Positions 10,831-21,089 of a stretch of 31,543 nucleotides of DNA are shown here, piece after piece. Source of the stretch: Gymnopus androsaceus JB14 (lineage: Eukaryota > Basidiomycota > Agaricomycetes > Agaricales > Omphalotaceae); contig ML769410.1 in NCBI GenBank assembly GCA_009733575.1, positions 1 through 31,543 on the forward strand, read 5' to 3'. The translations under genes and the position numbers were made by a program. The notes beneath the pieces were generated by a model. That model searched no databases. It was given only the letters and a program-made list of their open reading frames with translations, and was not told where the DNA came from. Each line of letters opens with the position of its first letter. Position 1 is the stretch's first letter.

Positions 10831-11376
10831 AAGAATACAGTAAAAATTTTCACCTAAAAACGCACTTTTTGGGGGATTTTTAGAGACCACACCCAAATTT
10901 GCACCGTACCCGACACGTTTTGGAAAAATTCTGTACGCACCTTACAGGCCGATTTTGCTCGATTTCGGATAAGGCCTTCTCACCTGTTATCGGGGTCCTA
11001 GCGAATATGGTCAATGTCATTGCGGCATCACTAACTAGGGCAGAATCAATGAAAAAGAGTCACCAGTGACCAGATCGCTTCCCCCAGATCTCCGTGGCTC
11101 ATACATGAAAGCTTGATTTTCAGCGACCTTTTTGACTATACCTAACACAATATCCCTTCGCTCGACGCCCAATGATACTGGTATCTGAGCCATTGGGCAA
11201 TTTTCAAAAGCTCTCCAACGGGTGGTCCAACCCTAAGCGCCACAGCCAGTGCTCAGATCTATGCCCTGGCTCCTTAACGTACACTACCCTCAAATGGTGG
11301 ATCTAGATGCGGCGGTAATGAGTCGCATGAGTGAATTATGATCCTGTAATCTGTACTTATTAATTTTCCGTTCTCG

Positions 11377-11382
11377 TATAAG
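11377..11382 (+). promoter_or_regulatory. TATA-like element of DUF6534 copy B
   Basis: TATAAG lies 76 bp before the ATG at 11453, at the position homologous to the TATAAA of copy A. Confidence 0.45.
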
Positions 11383-11452
11383 TAAGTTTTGGCGTAACCT
11401 AGCATCGATATCCTTTCCACCCCACCCCACTCGAAAACATTATTACTTCAAG

Positions 11453-13218
11453 ATGTCGGGTCTTTCGGCAGCAGAGCAGACCGAGATTAATCTTTCAGTT
11501 GGAGCATTAGTGAGTCTCTTTGAAGTAAATCTAAATTTGAGGAAGCTAACGGCACTCAACATACTCCAGGTTGTCAGCAACTACCTTTCGGTTCGTACAA
11601 GTCTCTAGAGTCTCGCATGTATTGAGTTCAAGTACTGTTCTCACAGTTCTTAACAATGGGTATCGTGCTTTCTATCAGTGAGTGCTTGAACCCACATTAA
11701 CCCTCACATTCGCGATACTTATGTGACTGCCTTTCACCAGCATGGACCTATTTCTCAAAGTTCCCCAATGATAAATGGTGGTTCAAAGCCCTAGTTACTC
11801 TGTGCGTCAGCATGTGCATTTGTGATACCATTGCAACTGGTCAGTTTTGTCGAATCTGTGCTTCAACCCTACTAATATTTTCCCAGGTATTTGGACTTAC
11901 GACTGGGCTGTCGCAAATTACGCGAGTGAGGCCCGGGAGACACGTTTTTGGTCACTTACTAACCTCCTTACTCATCAGATCCCGCTGTATTGCCATTGAC
12001 CCATTGGTCGTTTGCCGCTGAAGCTGTCCTCATGTGAGATAGCGGCTGCATTTGTAGTTCTGACGCTAATGGTTGACCGGTTACCACTTGCAGGGCAACG
12101 TGCGGTCTCACTGTGCAGCTATTCTATGCGTGGCGCCTTTGGATAATGTCCATGAGAAAGAATTGGATTTTGTCGGTAGTGATAGGATGCCTCTCCATAT
12201 TAGGCTGGTGTATGGAATCTTCCCTCTCTTCATCTAACAAACGCGTAAATATCCTTGAATCTTCACAGGTATCATGTGCTGGGAATCACACATTACAGCA
12301 ACACACAAGCTATTCTCGGAAATCAGCATTGTCCTGTAAGTGCAGGACTTCGTTTGGAACACCAATTAAACTGTCGATCGATTGTCAGACCCGTGGCCTG
12401 GATATGGTTGGGGGGTTCCGTGCAAGTTGTTCTCTCCAATAGACTTATCTCCAAGTACAGGAGCTGATGGTTCAATAGAGGCGCGGATGTCCTGATCACT
12501 AGCTCAATGATTTACTACCTTGACCTCCGTTTCCGAAATGAATTTCAACAAGCCCAAGTCAGTTATCATGCCCCTCGGTATGTCTGGCCTTGAATTGTGC
12601 ATGGCTGTCTCTCACTTTCTTTCTCATCAGACGTTTCCGTCGACTCATCGTCCGGACAGTAGAATGCAACCTTCTCTCCCTTTTGTCTCAAGCCATTGCT
12701 ATTGGTCTGGCCAATCATAGCGTTGGACTTTACTATCGTACGTCCAGTCCATCCTCAGGGTATATGTATACTTAATCTCATTATGCCTCACTAGTCAGTA
12801 CAGACATGATGCTCGCCAAAGTTTATACATTCTCTCTACTTGTCTCTTGTACGTTTCCCACTCCTTATTCCTCTCTTTCCAGTGTGATATTAAATGTGAT
12901 ATTAAATGTCTATTCCTTCAGTGAACTGTCGTCACTCTGACAATGACCCTGATACCAGCGATGGAGGGCTTTCTTTATCCAGAAGAATAGGAAACATTGT
13001 CAATTTGACCGCCCTCCACACCACTGTCAGTTCCTTTCCAAGCACCCAAGTCTCACACATCCAGTTAGTCCATGTATACTCATCCTGCTGGTTGTCCAAG
13101 TCCTAATTAAATATTCCCAATTAGACAAGAAACACCCGGCGATTGTCAAGAGCATACAAAGGGACCAGCATTCAATGACAATGGTTACGATAGCCATGTT
13201 ATGTTTTCGCCAGTATGA
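11453..13218 (+). CDS. DUF6534 seven-helix membrane protein, copy B (intact)
   Basis: This is a paralogue of the gene at 7177 with the same 14-exon structure and intron phases; the deduced product is about 337 residues. The start is MSGLSAAEQTEINLSVGAL, and the second exon begins after a CTCCAG acceptor and reads VVSNYLS. All signature stretches are present: FPNDKWWFKALVTLC, IWTYDWAVANYA, VQLFYAWRLWIMSMRKN, RRFRRLIVRTVECNLLSLLS and AKVYTFSLLVSLNCR. Compared with copy A it has one in-frame codon deletion in the NHS(S)VGLYY stretch and a two-codon deletion in the tail (NDPDTSDGG against NGSESDTSDGG). Indels in multiples of three and many third-position changes point to coding constraint. The GC-AG intron starts at 12422. 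The frame is uninterrupted to TGA at 13216-13218. Function unknown. Confidence 0.9.
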
Positions 13219-14182
13219 GGCGCTAATTCTGATTCCATGGAGATTTCTGCCTATTGTATTGAGACTCACTAAAGGGATACACACATATTGCAGGGGGCGT
13301 CACACAATCAACGACTTCTAATTCATATCTTACACTCAATTTTTGGCCGTATTAATCTGCATTATAATTGTCAACTAATCGTAGGTAAACCGGTGCGGTC
13401 CCACTGCGGCCATTGAGAAACAGCTATGTCCAAGGTGATTGGCTCTCCTTTCTGCACCAATATTATTATGTCTCTCGTACCTTACGGGCTCAACAATTTG
13501 AGCCAGTCAAGACTCTATAAATCCATGGCTTATTGAACATCGCTGAGTATCAGCTCATCAATGGTTCAAACGCCACATTAGCCTGAGGCTTGAGCATAGA
13601 ACAATTGGTACCTTCTGAACCCGATCGGATTGAAGTCGTTGCAGGTAAGCATGACGATTTAATAATCGAGTCTTGTGTTTGACCCAACACCTCAACGTCA
13701 AGCGTATGACGCTCGCTCCTGCTGCTGGGTGGTCAAGTGAAGGTTCGGGAAAGTCCGCGTCAGCAGCCTGTTTACAGAGCCATTTGGATCCCCAGGTTGC
13801 TCGAGATTTTGGGCTTGGGCTTATCCGAAGAGTAGTACAGAATTCTTACATGACCGTAGAGTAGGCGTTCAGGTTCGAATTCGGATTCGCTTGTTTTTCC
13901 CCTCATTTACAGGACTACCTACCATACTTATGCTACTTATTTGCATCCACAACTAAAAATTCAGTCTGGCGTCCGCAAAAATGGCTCTCAAACGGACGAG
14001 CCGAATAGAATGGTAGGAGTTTCCGTAAGCACGCTGAACTAGCGTTTTTTTTGGTTTCCTTTATTCAGTGCGTACAGGTAAGTCTAAGTAGTACCAAAAC
14101 ACGGGGAGTTGCCGCATCGGCAGCCCCAATCTATGTGTGTCTGCGTGGGAGGGTACTAAGAGCTACAGGATGTAGGGGTAGG

Positions 14183-14708
14183 CTGCGAAACACCAATATA
14201 CGAAGCGCGTGCCATTAGATTGAAAAGAGGGAATACAGTCAAATATCTCATATAGAATATGGTTGGGGAGCCCAGAAATGTATTCCATATGACATACAGA
14301 TTTGAGGGGAATTTGGCATTTTGTACTGTCGAAATCACATTCCATATGAGGTATTCAACTGTACTATAGAAAATCCAGATAAGTAGATCGAGAATTCGGA
14401 CTAAGTTGTGGTTCGAGCGCCCTGTTTTCTCTCAATCATTTTTGTGCTCAAAGATCTATAAGACCGGCATAGAAACGTTTACAACGCACGCTGGCCGTTG
14501 CCATATTGTTGAGGCACCGTCAGCAGAAAGCGCTTTGTATTCTCAGTGGATCGTCGAGGTTATCTGCTCTTAGAACCTCTGTATGAACCCTCTAATCAAA
14601 AATACTAGAGATCTTACTCAACGCTCAAGAAAATCTGGCCTCTTCTTGGTACAGTTCCTGATGGTTGCCTGAATGTTTTTGGTCCCTTGGCCACTGAGGT
14701 AAACATAA
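14183..14708. other. no supported gene
   Basis: Intergenic sequence with only short open frames on either strand and no recognisable motif. Confidence 0.4.
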
Positions 14709-15059
14709 CTAGTTTTTGTTTACCTTTTTTGCCTTTGCTGATGAAGGCTCCAATGTGGTATCCAGTGGAGTAGGCATAACTTTTTTTTGTGGGACTTTTT
14801 TCGCCTTCGCTGATGAAGAGTCCGGGTTATCCGAAGATGATGAGCATTGGGATGAGTCTCCTGGATGGGTCACAGATACTGATTGTGCTATCCAGTGCTG
14901 CTGCAAGAATATGCATTCCAGAATGTGAATACTGGACTGCAGTGAGTGCCACCCTGCGAGCTGATGGTTGGCGAATCCAGTTGCCAGTGAAAGCATCCCA
15001 GATGCAGAATTTTTCATCTTCCTCAGGCCTTCTATACCCGGCCTTCTCCACCTTCCCAC
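14709..15059 (-). pseudogene. WD40-repeat protein fragment
   Basis: The minus strand encodes two WD40-like blades: KFCIWDAFTGNWIRQP, then VALTAVQYSHSGMHILAAA followed by LDSTISICDP (about 15030-14860), with the usual I-W-D ... TG and D-x-T-I-x-I-x-D spacing. In the next frame a low-complexity tail with two near-identical SSAKAKKV segments runs to TAG at 14709. The blade frame itself stops at about 14827, so the join needs a frame change. A working WD40 propeller needs about seven blades and only two are present, so this looks like the 3' end of a lost gene. No partner or function can be inferred. Confidence 0.55.
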
Positions 15060-15485
15060 TTCACTTGTTCAGTTGTCGGCACCCCTCGACGCTAGCAATT
15101 CATTCCCATGAAAGACGATTTCAATAATAATGAGGGGAATGATCGTTGGCTGTAAGAGTTCTTGAGCTTCTTCGGGGAGTCTACACGAGTGCTTAGGGCT
15201 GGAGTGAAACTTGAGTGTTGGATGTTGAGCAAGGGAGCACATCTAACCGGCACATTTGCAAGAAATTCGAATAATCCTTTATAACAAAACGAGAAATACA
15301 TATTATTTCACAGAACATTGATTGCCATTCAGCCTTCGCATACGGAGACTTCAGTATAAATTTATCCCTCTGTGGTTTTGACATGGGTCTGATTTGACTT
15401 GAAAGTGAGATCGAGGGAGAAAAGAGGCTTAAGATTGAGCGCTCATTCAGAGCGCTAAGATCGCACCGCCCGCGGGCCGCTTCAA
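15060..15485. other. no supported gene
   Basis: Intergenic sequence. The part just before 15486 (GATCGCACCGCCCG, about 15460) is also found before the full-length gene at about 21018, so the duplicated block of the hypothetical gene starts near 15450 and includes its upstream flank. Confidence 0.4.
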
Positions 15486-15938
15486 ATGGTTGGACCGAAC
15501 TTTTCCTTTGACCACGACGACCACGAATGCCCTTCCCTTTCACATTCAGTCTCTCTGCCCCAGGAATCTCAAATCCATTCTCTGCTCCTCCACTTCCTCC
15601 CAAAGCCGGAACGTCTAATCCAGGCTATCCAGCAGAACGCTCACATTCAAACACGAACGCGAACGCGAAAAGAAGATACCCTTCGCCCTCACCAAGCCAA
15701 AACGACAATTCAAGAGGTTTGAAACGAGGCTGGGAGCCGAGTTTTGCTGAGCCGAGCCAATCGATACCTACATTTGCATCGTCAAATGGATACCTTGATA
15801 CTCCGGCAAAGTATCGCGAGATTGCAGAGCAGCAGAAGAAAGGACTTGGAGGGTTTAATAAAGATGATTTTGAGCAGATCTGAACGGATGCAGAACAATG
15901 GTGAGTATCTTGGAAATTATTTATCTTATTTTCGATGA
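15486..15938 (+). pseudogene. truncated 5' copy of the hypothetical gene at 21090
   Basis: From ATG at 15527 the frame reads MPFPFTFSLSAPGISNPFSA and continues with RGLKRGWEPSFAEPSQS and NGYLDTPAKYREIAEQQKKG, almost identical to the first exon of the gene at 21090. It ends with a stop at about 15882 because the exon end differs (FEQI-stop against FEQIEQN). Homology goes on through the donor GTGAGTATCTTGG into the first intron and ends near 15938. There the sequence switches to the peroxiredoxin-derived flank of unit C. No membrane helix or later exons follow. It is a partial DNA-level duplicate. It might still give a short about 118-residue product, but I see no sign of selection for that. 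Confidence 0.75.
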
Positions 15939-17014
15939 GTATTTCATTTTATCAGGCTTTCCATCTTCCATCTTTATCATCCATTGACCCGATCCCAAAC
16001 CCTTGCCTGGTACCTTGTCGTTATATCGCTGTCGCTGTCGATTTTCCATTAGTCTTGGTCGCTATTCCCTCTCGTCCCTTTACTCTGTACATAGCCTACT
16101 CTCGCCATTCCTTCCAAACAAATTGAATAAATATATATTTTCCTCGGCTGTCGATATGATAATTGTCGGCGCTTATGACTCAATCGCCTTTCTTCTCGCT
16201 CATTGAAAACCCGATTGGCTCAAACTAGACAAAGCACCTGTAAAGGTGCCCCTCGAACCATAAAACCCAGCCAACGGCACCAACTAGCACTCAACAATCA
16301 TCATCACATCCCACACGACTCAGTGGATGTTCTTTACGAAAGGCCTACGCACTGCTCTCAAGAATACTGGCGCGCGCGCAGTGGACTCGGGACATGGCAT
16401 ATAGGAGAGCGATAGGGAGAGCGCTAGAGCTGGTCAGGGCCCAGGCTCGTGTGATCTACGAGACGGAATTTATACAAGCTTAAAAGTTAAAGTTTTCTCT
16501 TGTCACTTGTAAACAATGCGGACGTCCGCAGACGTCCGCTATTCATTCTACGAGGTTGTTAGGGAGCTTAACCTAGCTTAACGCAAGAGAATGAAGGGCA
16601 AATATGGTTAATATCATTACGACGTCGCTATCTACAAGAGTCAGCACGGCATTCCTATCCCTGACAATTGATAACCTCTCGAAGATATATCGCTTGGCCC
16701 AGATCTCCTTGGCTCATACATGAAAGCTCGACCTTTTTCACTATACCTCACACAATATCGTATCCCCTCGCTATACTGGTGTCTGAGAGCATTGGTCGAT
16801 TTCCAAAAGCTCTCTAACTGGTGGTATGAAAGCACCCCAAATCCTAGGCGCCACAGCCAAGCCAAGTCTCGCTCCTTAACGTACACCGCCCTTATACAGC
16901 GAAAATGGCGGACCTAGCGATGCGGCAGGGGGGATGAATCGAAGCGTTGGCTTGTACCCGTGAGCTATGTACTCATGATCCTATAATCTGTCGCTTATTA
17001 ATTTCTCGTTCCCG

Positions 17015-17020
17015 TATAAG
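17015..17020 (+). promoter_or_regulatory. TATA-like element of DUF6534 copy C
   Basis: TATAAG lies 72 bp before the ATG at 17087, aligned with the elements of copies A and B. Confidence 0.45.
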
Positions 17021-17086
17021 TTTTGGCGTAATCTAGCATCCTTTCCACCCCGCCCAAACCACTCACGAAAACATTATTACTTCAAG

Positions 17087-18827
17087 ATGTCGGGTCTTTC
17101 GGCGGCAGAGCAGACCGAGATTAATCTTTCAGTTGGAGCAGTAGTGGGTCTCTTTGAAGTGAATCTAAATTTGAGGAAGCTAACAACACTCAACATATAT
17201 AGATGGTCAGCAACTACCTTTCGGTTTGTACAAATCTCTAGAGTCTCTCATGACTTGAGCTCAAGTACTGTTAGTACTACAGTACTTAACAATGGGTATT
17301 GTGCTTTCTGCTAGTGAGTGCTTGAACCTCCATAATGATTGACCCCACATTCACGACACTTACGCGAACCTGTCTTTCACCAGCATGGACCTATTTCTCA
17401 AAGTTCCCCAATGATAAATGGTGGTTCAAAGCCCTAGTTACTCTGTGCGTCAGCATGTGCATCGGTGATACCATTGTAACTGGTCAGTGTTGTCGTCGTG
17501 GTACTAATTTGTGCTTCAACCCTACTGATATTTTCCTAGGTATTTGGACTTACGACTGGTCTGTCGCAAATTACGCAAGTGAGGCCCGGGAGACATGCTT
17601 TTGGTCACCTACTAACCACCCTTACTTATCAGATCCCGTTGTATTGGCAATGACCCATTGGTCGTTTGCCGTTGAAGCTGTCCTCATGTGAGATAGCGGC
17701 TGCATTTGTGGAAAAATGCAGTACTGACGCTAATGTTTACCACTTGCAGGGCAACGTGTGGTCTCAGTGTGCAGCTATTCTATGCATGGCGCCTTTGGAT
17801 AATGACCATGAGAAGGAATTGGATTTTGTCGGTAGTGATAGGATGCCTCTCCATATTGGGCTGGTGTATGGAATCTCTCCTCTCTTCATCTAACAAACGC
17901 GTAAATATGCTTGAATCTTCACAGGTATCATGTGCTGGCAATCACACATTACAGTAACACACAGGTTATTCTCGGATCTCAGCCTCGTCCTGTAAGTGCA
18001 GGACCTCATTTGGAATGCACCAGTTAAAATGCTGATCGATTATCAGACCCATGGCCTGGATATGGTTAGGGGGTTCCGTGCAAGTTTTTCTCTCCGATAG
18101 ACTTATCTACAAGTACTGGAGCTGATGGTTCAATAGAGGCGCGGATGTCTTGATCACGATCTCAATGATTTACTACCTCGACCTCCGTTTCCGAATTGAG
18201 TTTCAGCAAGCCCGAGTCAGTTATCATGCCCCTCGGTACGTCTGGCCTTGAATTGTCGGTGGGTGTCTCTCACTTTCTTTCTCATCAGACGTTTCCGTCA
18301 ACTCATCGTCCGGACAGTGGAATGTAATCTTCTCTCCCTTTTTTCCCAAGTCATTGCTATTGGTATGTTCAATCATAGCAGCGTTGGACTTTACTATCGT
18401 ACATCCGGTTCATCCTCAGATTATATATATACTTAATCTCATCTTGCCTTACTAGTCAGTACGGACATGATGCTTGCCAAAGTTTTTACATTCTCTCTAC
18501 TTGTCTCTTGTACGTTTCCCTTCCTTATTCCTCTCTTCTTAGTGTGATATTAAAGACCTATTCCTTCAGTGAACTCTCGTCACTCTGACAATGGCCTTGA
18601 TACCAGCGATGGAGGGTTTTCTATATCCAGAAGAATAGAAGGCATTGTCAATTTGACCATCCTCCACACCACTGGCAGCTCCTTTCCAAGCACCCAAGTC
18701 TCACACATCCCGTTAGTCCACGTATACTCATCCTGCTGATTCTCCGAGTCCCAATTAAACATTCCCAATCAGACGAGAAACATCCTGGCGATTTTCAGGA
18801 GCATACAAAGGGACCAGTGTTCAATGA
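17087..18827 (+). CDS. DUF6534 seven-helix membrane protein, copy C (altered C-terminus)
   Basis: This is the third paralogue, with the same exon layout and about 325 residues deduced. The signature stretches are kept: FPNDKWWFKALVTLC, IWTYDWSVANYA, VQLFYAWRLWIMTMRRN, GADVLITISM, RRFRQLIVRTVECNLLSLFS and AKVFTFSLLVSLNSR. The first donor is GTGGGT, not GTGAGT, and the ninth intron again has a GC donor (18080). In the last exon the sequence ACATCCTGG replaces ACACCTGG of copy A. The one-base gain shifts the frame, giving RETSWRFSGAYKGTSVQ and a stop at 18825-18827, about 14 codons earlier than in A. The change lies in the polar tail after the last helix, so the membrane core is unaffected. It may be functional or at an early stage of decay. 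Confidence 0.85.
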
Positions 18828-19629
18828 CAATGGATTGATGACAATGGATTTGATAACCATGTTATGTTGTCGCCAATATGAGGCGCTACTTCCACCATGG
18901 AGATTTACTGCCTATTTGAAGCGAGACTCTCTAAAGGGATACGCACATACTCGCAGGGCGGTGGCGTCACACAATCAACGACTCTGTGTTCTATTATTCT
19001 CTTCCAATTCATATCTTACTTAGACTCAATTTTTAGCCGTATTAGTCTGCTTTATAATTGTCAACTAATCGTAGGTAAACCGTTGCGGTCCCATTGAGAA
19101 ACAGCTATGTCCAAGGTGATTGGTTCTCCTTTCTGCACCAATATTAATATGTCTCTCGTACCTTATGGGCTCAACAATTTGGGCCAGTCGAGACTCTATA
19201 AATCCATGGCTTATTGAACATCGCTGAGTATCAGCTCATCGATGGTTCAAACGCCCCATTAGCCTGAGGCTTGAGAATAGAACAATTGGTGTCTTTCAAA
19301 TCCCCGATCGGATTGAAATCGTTGCAGGTAGGCTTGGGCTTGTGTTTGACCAGTAAAACAAGCACAACTCTGGCAGACATCCGGCACGCTCACGTCAAGC
19401 GTTGAGGACACTGGGGTGGTCAAGTCACTGAAGGTTCGGAAAAGTCCGCGTTATCTGCGCCCAGTTTCCCTTCGACCATTGCACTCAAGGGGCTCCCTAG
19501 GGCCAGGACCTTCTCCATCAACTATCCGACCACCAACATACACTCGATCGATGTACTCTACATACAACTCAAACATACAACTCAACCTCTCACTCCTTCG
19601 TTGCTGCGTTTGACCTGCTTGTGGCGTCG

Positions 19630-19932
19630 AATTTATGTTGGGCGAGTATGACGTTCACTGCGTTAGCTGGCTCTCCAGCCGCGCAGAGTAAATAGCAAGA
19701 CAAGGTTCGTTCACTCTCCAAGCGAATAAGACCAAGCGAAGTCACTTTGCATTTGCCAAGGCTGAACAAGGCGCAGAGGGGAAAGGAAAGTTGATTGATA
19801 AGGAGCTAGGTGTAAAGCCTGCGGAGAGGTATGTATTCGATTACCGTTAGTCAAGGTTGGCTGACGATGTCCCTAGTCCCAAACTCGCAATCGAATTTAT
19901 CAAGAACTATGTCCCTGCAGCGGCCAACGGAG
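19630..19932 (+). pseudogene. peroxiredoxin (PrxQ-like) gene fragment
   Basis: This piece matches 5035-5450 of the peroxiredoxin gene. It holds part of exon 3 (EYDVHCVS), a deletion of about 110 bp removing intron 3 and the start of exon 4, the rest of exon 4 (AEQGAEGKGKLIDKELGVKP), intron 4 kept as GTATGT...CCCTAG, and the start of exon 5 (SPKLAIEFIKNYVPAA). The catalytic cysteine segment is absent and the frame has stops, so it is non-functional. The retained intron shows copying at DNA level, not through RNA. Homology ends abruptly near 19932, followed by the LysM gene promoter. Confidence 0.8.
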
Positions 19933-19984
19933 TCAGGCTTGTGCACTAGGCAGTCTTATCCTTTCTAGACTTCAGCGCATCACT

Positions 19985-19990
19985 TATAAA
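19985..19990 (+). promoter_or_regulatory. TATA box of LysM gene
   Basis: TATAAA (in CACTTATAAAAGCC) lies 72 bp upstream of the ATG at 20057, the same spacing as in the DUF6534 genes. Confidence 0.6.
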
Positions 19991-20056
19991 AGCCATCCAT
20001 CTTCAGTGTCGACTTTCGTCATCATCTCCCTCTCTAAACCTTTCTTGTAGTTCTTC

Positions 20057-20714
20057 ATGTTTTCTCTCGCTCTACTCGTTGCCTGCGCCATGGCTTTCAT
20101 GACGCGTAAGTCTCCCCTTTCTACCTCGAAGAGTAATGACACCCCCGGACATAGATTACAGTGTTTTTGCTCAACAACCTACCTGTGCAAGCTATTATAC
20201 AGTGCAAGTAGGGGATACATGCGCGACAATCATCGTCGAGTTTGACATAATAATCGTCGATTTGGAAACCGCCAATCCTTCTATAAATTCAGACTGCACG
20301 AACCTTATTATCAGAGAGGTGTGTATTTCGGTTTCCCCGCCGCAGTGCATAGCTAGTAGGCTGTAATACCGAACATAGATCCTTTGCATACCGGCACCTG
20401 TTGGGCCTACCGGAACGTGTTCTGCGTAGTCCTTTCGGACGATATTTGCATCTCAATTGCCGTCGAGGTTTGTAGTACTTTCGTTTATTCTTTGGTATAC
20501 TACTTGTAACCAATACTGAAAACTCCTCCTACTTCCTCTGACCAGTTCGGCGTAACTATTGAAGTTCTTGACGCTGCCAATCCAGAAATTGATAGCGTTT
20601 GTGATGATCTCTTTGTTGGAGAGGCGAGTCATGTTAATCCGGTATTATAAGGAAGGCTTTGCTCACTAATCTTATTTACTTTAGGTTTTGTGCATTCCTC
20701 CGAGTCGAGAATAA
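20057..20714 (+). CDS. secreted protein with two LysM domains (LysM effector-like)
   Basis: This is a small secreted LysM protein, probably a binder of chitin or other N-acetylglucosamine glycans outside the cell. Exons are 20057-20105, 20155-20318, 20379-20467, 20546-20623 and 20685-20714. The start MFSLALLVACAMAFMTH is a signal peptide. LysM 1 contains YYTVQVGDTCATI, LETANPSINSDCTNL and ILCIPAP. LysM 2 contains LSDDICISIAVEFGVTIEVL, DAANPEIDSVCDDL and VGEVLCIPPSRE-stop. The proteins have the Cys pattern and the NP.I/C..L..G..LCIP shape of fungal LysMs. Both domains have an intron at the same place (before the LCIP strand), and the last intron (20624-20684) has a GC donor (GAG|GCGAGT). In exon 3 the frame breaks near 20418-20428: CSA is followed by a TAG and the VVLSDD strand is in the next frame, so the usual YTV.SGD start of LysM 2 is damaged. 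Only the first LysM is certain as written. Confidence 0.8.
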
Positions 20715-21089
20715 GTACATGCGCCTTTATCAGCTCCTGCGCTTTCCGCTTTCTAAACTTGAGTGAGGGAGCTCATTTAAAATCCCTGCTCGGAGCTATA
20801 CTTGACCGTCTGGACCGTGACCATTGGCCATTGGCGTACGTTTTCAATTACATGTACTTAACTGTAAATAACAGTCTTTGGTACTAGTACCGTTAAAGAC
20901 CCTCCAGTAATCTGAGTCGACCCACATTACTTTGAGCAAGACTCTATACCGAACACCTGCACACGACTTGAGAGTGAAATACTAAGTAAAGTAGTGAACG
21001 GGCGCTTAACGAACAAAGATCGCACCGCCCGGGCCGCTTCATTAAGCGTTTGAGCTTGGACCATACTTTTCCTTTGACCACGACCACGA
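20715..21089. other. intergenic, upstream of hypothetical gene
   Basis: No gene was recognised. A plus-strand frame (20690-20887) overlaps the end of the LysM gene and contains a Leu-rich stretch, but I cannot assign it. The last about 90 bp are shared with the upstream region of the truncated copy at 15486. Confidence 0.35.

Larger units (their letters stand above)
11001..14182 (+). repeat. segmental repeat unit B (carries DUF6534 copy B)
   Basis: This is a second diverged copy. It starts inside the upstream region shared with A (about 6680) and C (about 16597), and lacks the peroxiredoxin-derived flank that A and C have. Its tail (about 13740-14182) is shared with A only. The block at about 13380-13440 (GTAGGTAAACCG...AAGGTGATTGG) is shared with C only. 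This patchwork suggests successive duplications or gene conversion, not a simple tandem array. Confidence 0.85.
15953..19450 (+). repeat. segmental repeat unit C (carries DUF6534 copy C)
   Basis: This is the third diverged copy. It begins with the same peroxiredoxin-derived flank as unit A (TATCAGGCTTTCC against TATCAGGCTTTCT at about 6041) and runs past the DUF6534 gene. It ends near 19450, just after AAAGTCCGCG, where units A and B continue. It is followed by a fragment of the peroxiredoxin gene itself at 19630. The upstream half resembles A, and the block at about 19070-19130 resembles B. Confidence 0.85.
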
